DNA of 13,578 bases from SG8-40 sp035528435 (lineage in GTDB: Bacteria > Pseudomonadota > Gammaproteobacteria > Burkholderiales > Eutrophovitaceae): the NCBI GenBank assembly GCA_035528435.1, contig DATKYN010000205.1, forward strand, positions 1 to 13,578. Direction: 5' to 3'. The translations under genes and the position numbers were made by a program. The notes beneath the pieces were generated by a model. That model was not told the DNA's origin. It saw nothing but the letters and a program-made list of their open reading frames with translations, and searched no databases. Positions 12,335-13,578 of this stretch are shown here, piece by piece (the stretch's first letter is position 1; each line of letters opens with the position of its first letter).

Positions 12335-13578
12335 ATGGATGATGTCAAAATGGCAGGGGCGAGAAATCTCGTGCTTGCAGCCTCGATCGCGGCCATCTTC
12401 GGCACTGCGTCGAACATGGCGCTGGCGGAGAGCGACAGCCTTGTCGAAAAGCTCTATGAGAAAGGCGTTCTTACAGAGGACGAGTACAACGAACTGAATG
12501 CCAAGGCGGAATCGGCCGGTAAGGACGAAGATCCGAACGCGATGGTCGGCAGCTTCAAGGGCGGCGCTCCGAGATGGGAAAGCAAGGACGGCAAGAACAG
12601 TCTGCTGCTCCATGGCCGCGTGCAGCTGGACTACCGCTCGTCGGATTTGCCGGATTCGACTGACAGCTTCGACGTCCGGCGCGCCTATCTTGGCGTGAAA
12701 GGCAAGTTGTACGACAAATGGACTTATGAAATCACCGGGGATTGGGGTAGAGACTCCGGGCCAAGGCTCGAGTACGCCTATGTCGATTACAAGTGGAACA
12801 GTGCCGTTCGGGCGCGCGCCGGCCACTTCAAGTTTCCGTTCGGATTCTCGCAGGTCACCAGCTCGCGCTTTACCGATTTCATGGAGCGTTCATTTACCGA
12901 CGACTATGAGCCGGGTAAAGACCAGGGTGTAATGGTTTACGGTGAGCCGAAGAAGAAGGTGTTCTCCTATGCTCTCGGCTACGCCAATGATGGCGGCGGG
13001 CGAGCCAGTGCGCCGGATACCGATACCAAGGGCCTGATTGCCCGCGGTGCGGTGAACTTCGCGCCGATGGTGAACTTCGACAAGGGCGTGCTGCACCTTG
13101 GCGTCGATTACCGGGACGGCGCATTTACCGTGGGGGCGAATGAGTTCGACCGCAAAGCGACCGGCCTGGAAGCGGTCGGCGCCTATGGCCCGTTCAAACT
13201 GCAGAGCGAATACCTGACTGTCAACCTTTCGACCGATACGGCTGCCAACCCCGACGTTGACGTCTATTACGTCAATTTGATGTGGCTGATTACCGGCGAA
13301 CAGTACGCCGACAGCTATTCGCTTAACGGGATGAAGGCGATCAAGCCGCTCAAGCCGCTGGGCGGCGGCGGTACGGGCGTCTGGGAGCTCGGCGTGAGTT
13401 TGGCCGAACTGGACGCCGACCAGTCCCAGGACGGGGAGGATAACGTCAAGAGCATGACCGTAGGCCTGAAGTGGATCCCGGTAACGAATGTTCGCTTCCT
13501 GCTCAACTGGGTGCAAAACGACTACGACACGCCGATCGACGTCGGCGGCCAGCCGGTCGACAAGGAAACGCAGGTCAA
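12335..13578 (+). CDS. Phosphate-selective porin (OprP/OprO family), C-terminus off the window
   Basis: 414 codons are visible and the frame is open at the last base. An outer-membrane beta-barrel porin of the Porin_O_P type. Residues 1-31 form a signal peptide (hydrophobic core LVLAASIAAIF, cleavage after MALA). Residues 35-55 (LVEKLYEKGVLTEDEYNEL) are a short helical oligomerisation-like segment common at the start of these porins. Barrel signatures: FDVRRAYLGVKGKLYDKWTYEITGD (112-136), GHFKFPFGFSQVTSSRFTDFMERSF (163-187), GGGGTGVWELGVSLAELD (343-360) and alternating aromatic/hydrophobic strands throughout. OprP/OprO take up phosphate or polyphosphate across the outer membrane; anion choice is not proven here. 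The ATG at 12335 has AGGAGA 5 nt upstream; an internal ATG at codon 6 is less likely. A Pho box precedes it and phoBR is nearby. Confidence 0.88.
   Translation, partial: MDDVKMAGARNLVLAASIAAIFGTASNMALAESDSLVEKLYEKGVLTEDEYNELNAKAESAGKDEDPNAMVGSFKGGAPRWESKDGKNSLLLHGRVQLDYRSSDLPDSTDSFDVRRAYLGVKGKLYDKWTYEITGDWGRDSGPRLEYAYVDYKWNSAVRARAGHFKFPFGFSQVTSSRFTDFMERSFTDDYEPGKDQGVMVYGEPKKKVFSYALGYANDGGGRASAPDTDTKGLIARGAVNFAPMVNFDKGVLHLGVDYRDGAFTVGANEFDRKATGLEAVGAYGPFKLQSEYLTVNLSTDTAANPDVDVYYVNLMWLITGEQYADSYSLNGMKAIKPLKPLGGGGTGVWELGVSLAELDADQSQDGEDNVKSMTVGLKWIPVTNVRFLLNWVQNDYDTPIDVGGQPVDKETQV

Noticed and set aside
12317..12826. Minus-strand open frame of 169 codons opposite the porin
   Set aside because: It lies antisense to a clear porin with signal peptide, strong ribosome site and barrel motifs; its translation resembles no family.
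12890..13516. Minus-strand open frame of 208 codons
   Set aside because: Also antisense to the porin; a by-product of the GC-rich codon pattern.

Overview
The window looks like chromosomal DNA of a GC-rich proteobacterium, most likely gamma- or betaproteobacterial. The evidence is a ubiquinone cluster (ubiE-ubiJ-ubiB), a PhoB/PhoR pair with the proteobacterial PhoR layout, a tRNA-Arg(CCG) very close to the enterobacterial form, a membrane-anchored c5-like cytochrome, and a giant DUF3683 flavin/iron-sulfur protein of a type I associate with these classes. I see no insertion sequence, integrase, CRISPR array, toxin-antitoxin pair or defence gene. The content is core metabolism and phosphate sensing.

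Layout. Positions 1-892 (minus strand): a small membrane-anchored c-type cytochrome, then a secreted DUF4124 protein cut by the window edge. Positions 893-1052: a divergent promoter region. Positions 1053-1165: tRNA-Arg(CCG) with its own terminator. Positions 1304-2184 (plus): a YtoQ-family protein and a small YqaA/DedA-like membrane protein. Positions 2272-6598 (plus): a 1292-residue FAD/[4Fe-4S]/CCG-domain oxidoreductase and a HIT-family protein. Positions 8743-6608 (minus): phoB then phoR, ending 9 bp from the HIT gene in a convergent arrangement. Positions 8900-12165 (plus): DUF971 gene, ubiE, ubiJ and ubiB, tightly packed and read as one operon. Positions 12335-13578 (plus): an outer-membrane porin of the phosphate-selective OprP/OprO family, open to the window end.

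Two functional themes emerge. One is respiration and quinones: a cytochrome, a large flavo-iron-sulfur dehydrogenase that probably feeds electrons toward quinone, and the late ubiquinone biosynthesis genes. The other is phosphate: PhoB/PhoR plus a phosphate-type porin. Sequences resembling a Pho box (two 7-bp half-sites, 4-bp spacer) precede both phoB (8795-8812, minus strand, 14/18 matches) and the porin (12202-12219, plus strand, 13/18). Each has a -10-like hexamer exactly 10 bp downstream, which suggests PhoB controls itself and the porin.

Nothing here is clearly a new system. The parts worth most attention are the DUF3683 fusion enzyme with its long helical insertion, the paired Pho boxes, and the conserved but poorly understood DUF971 protein at the head of the ubiquinone operon.
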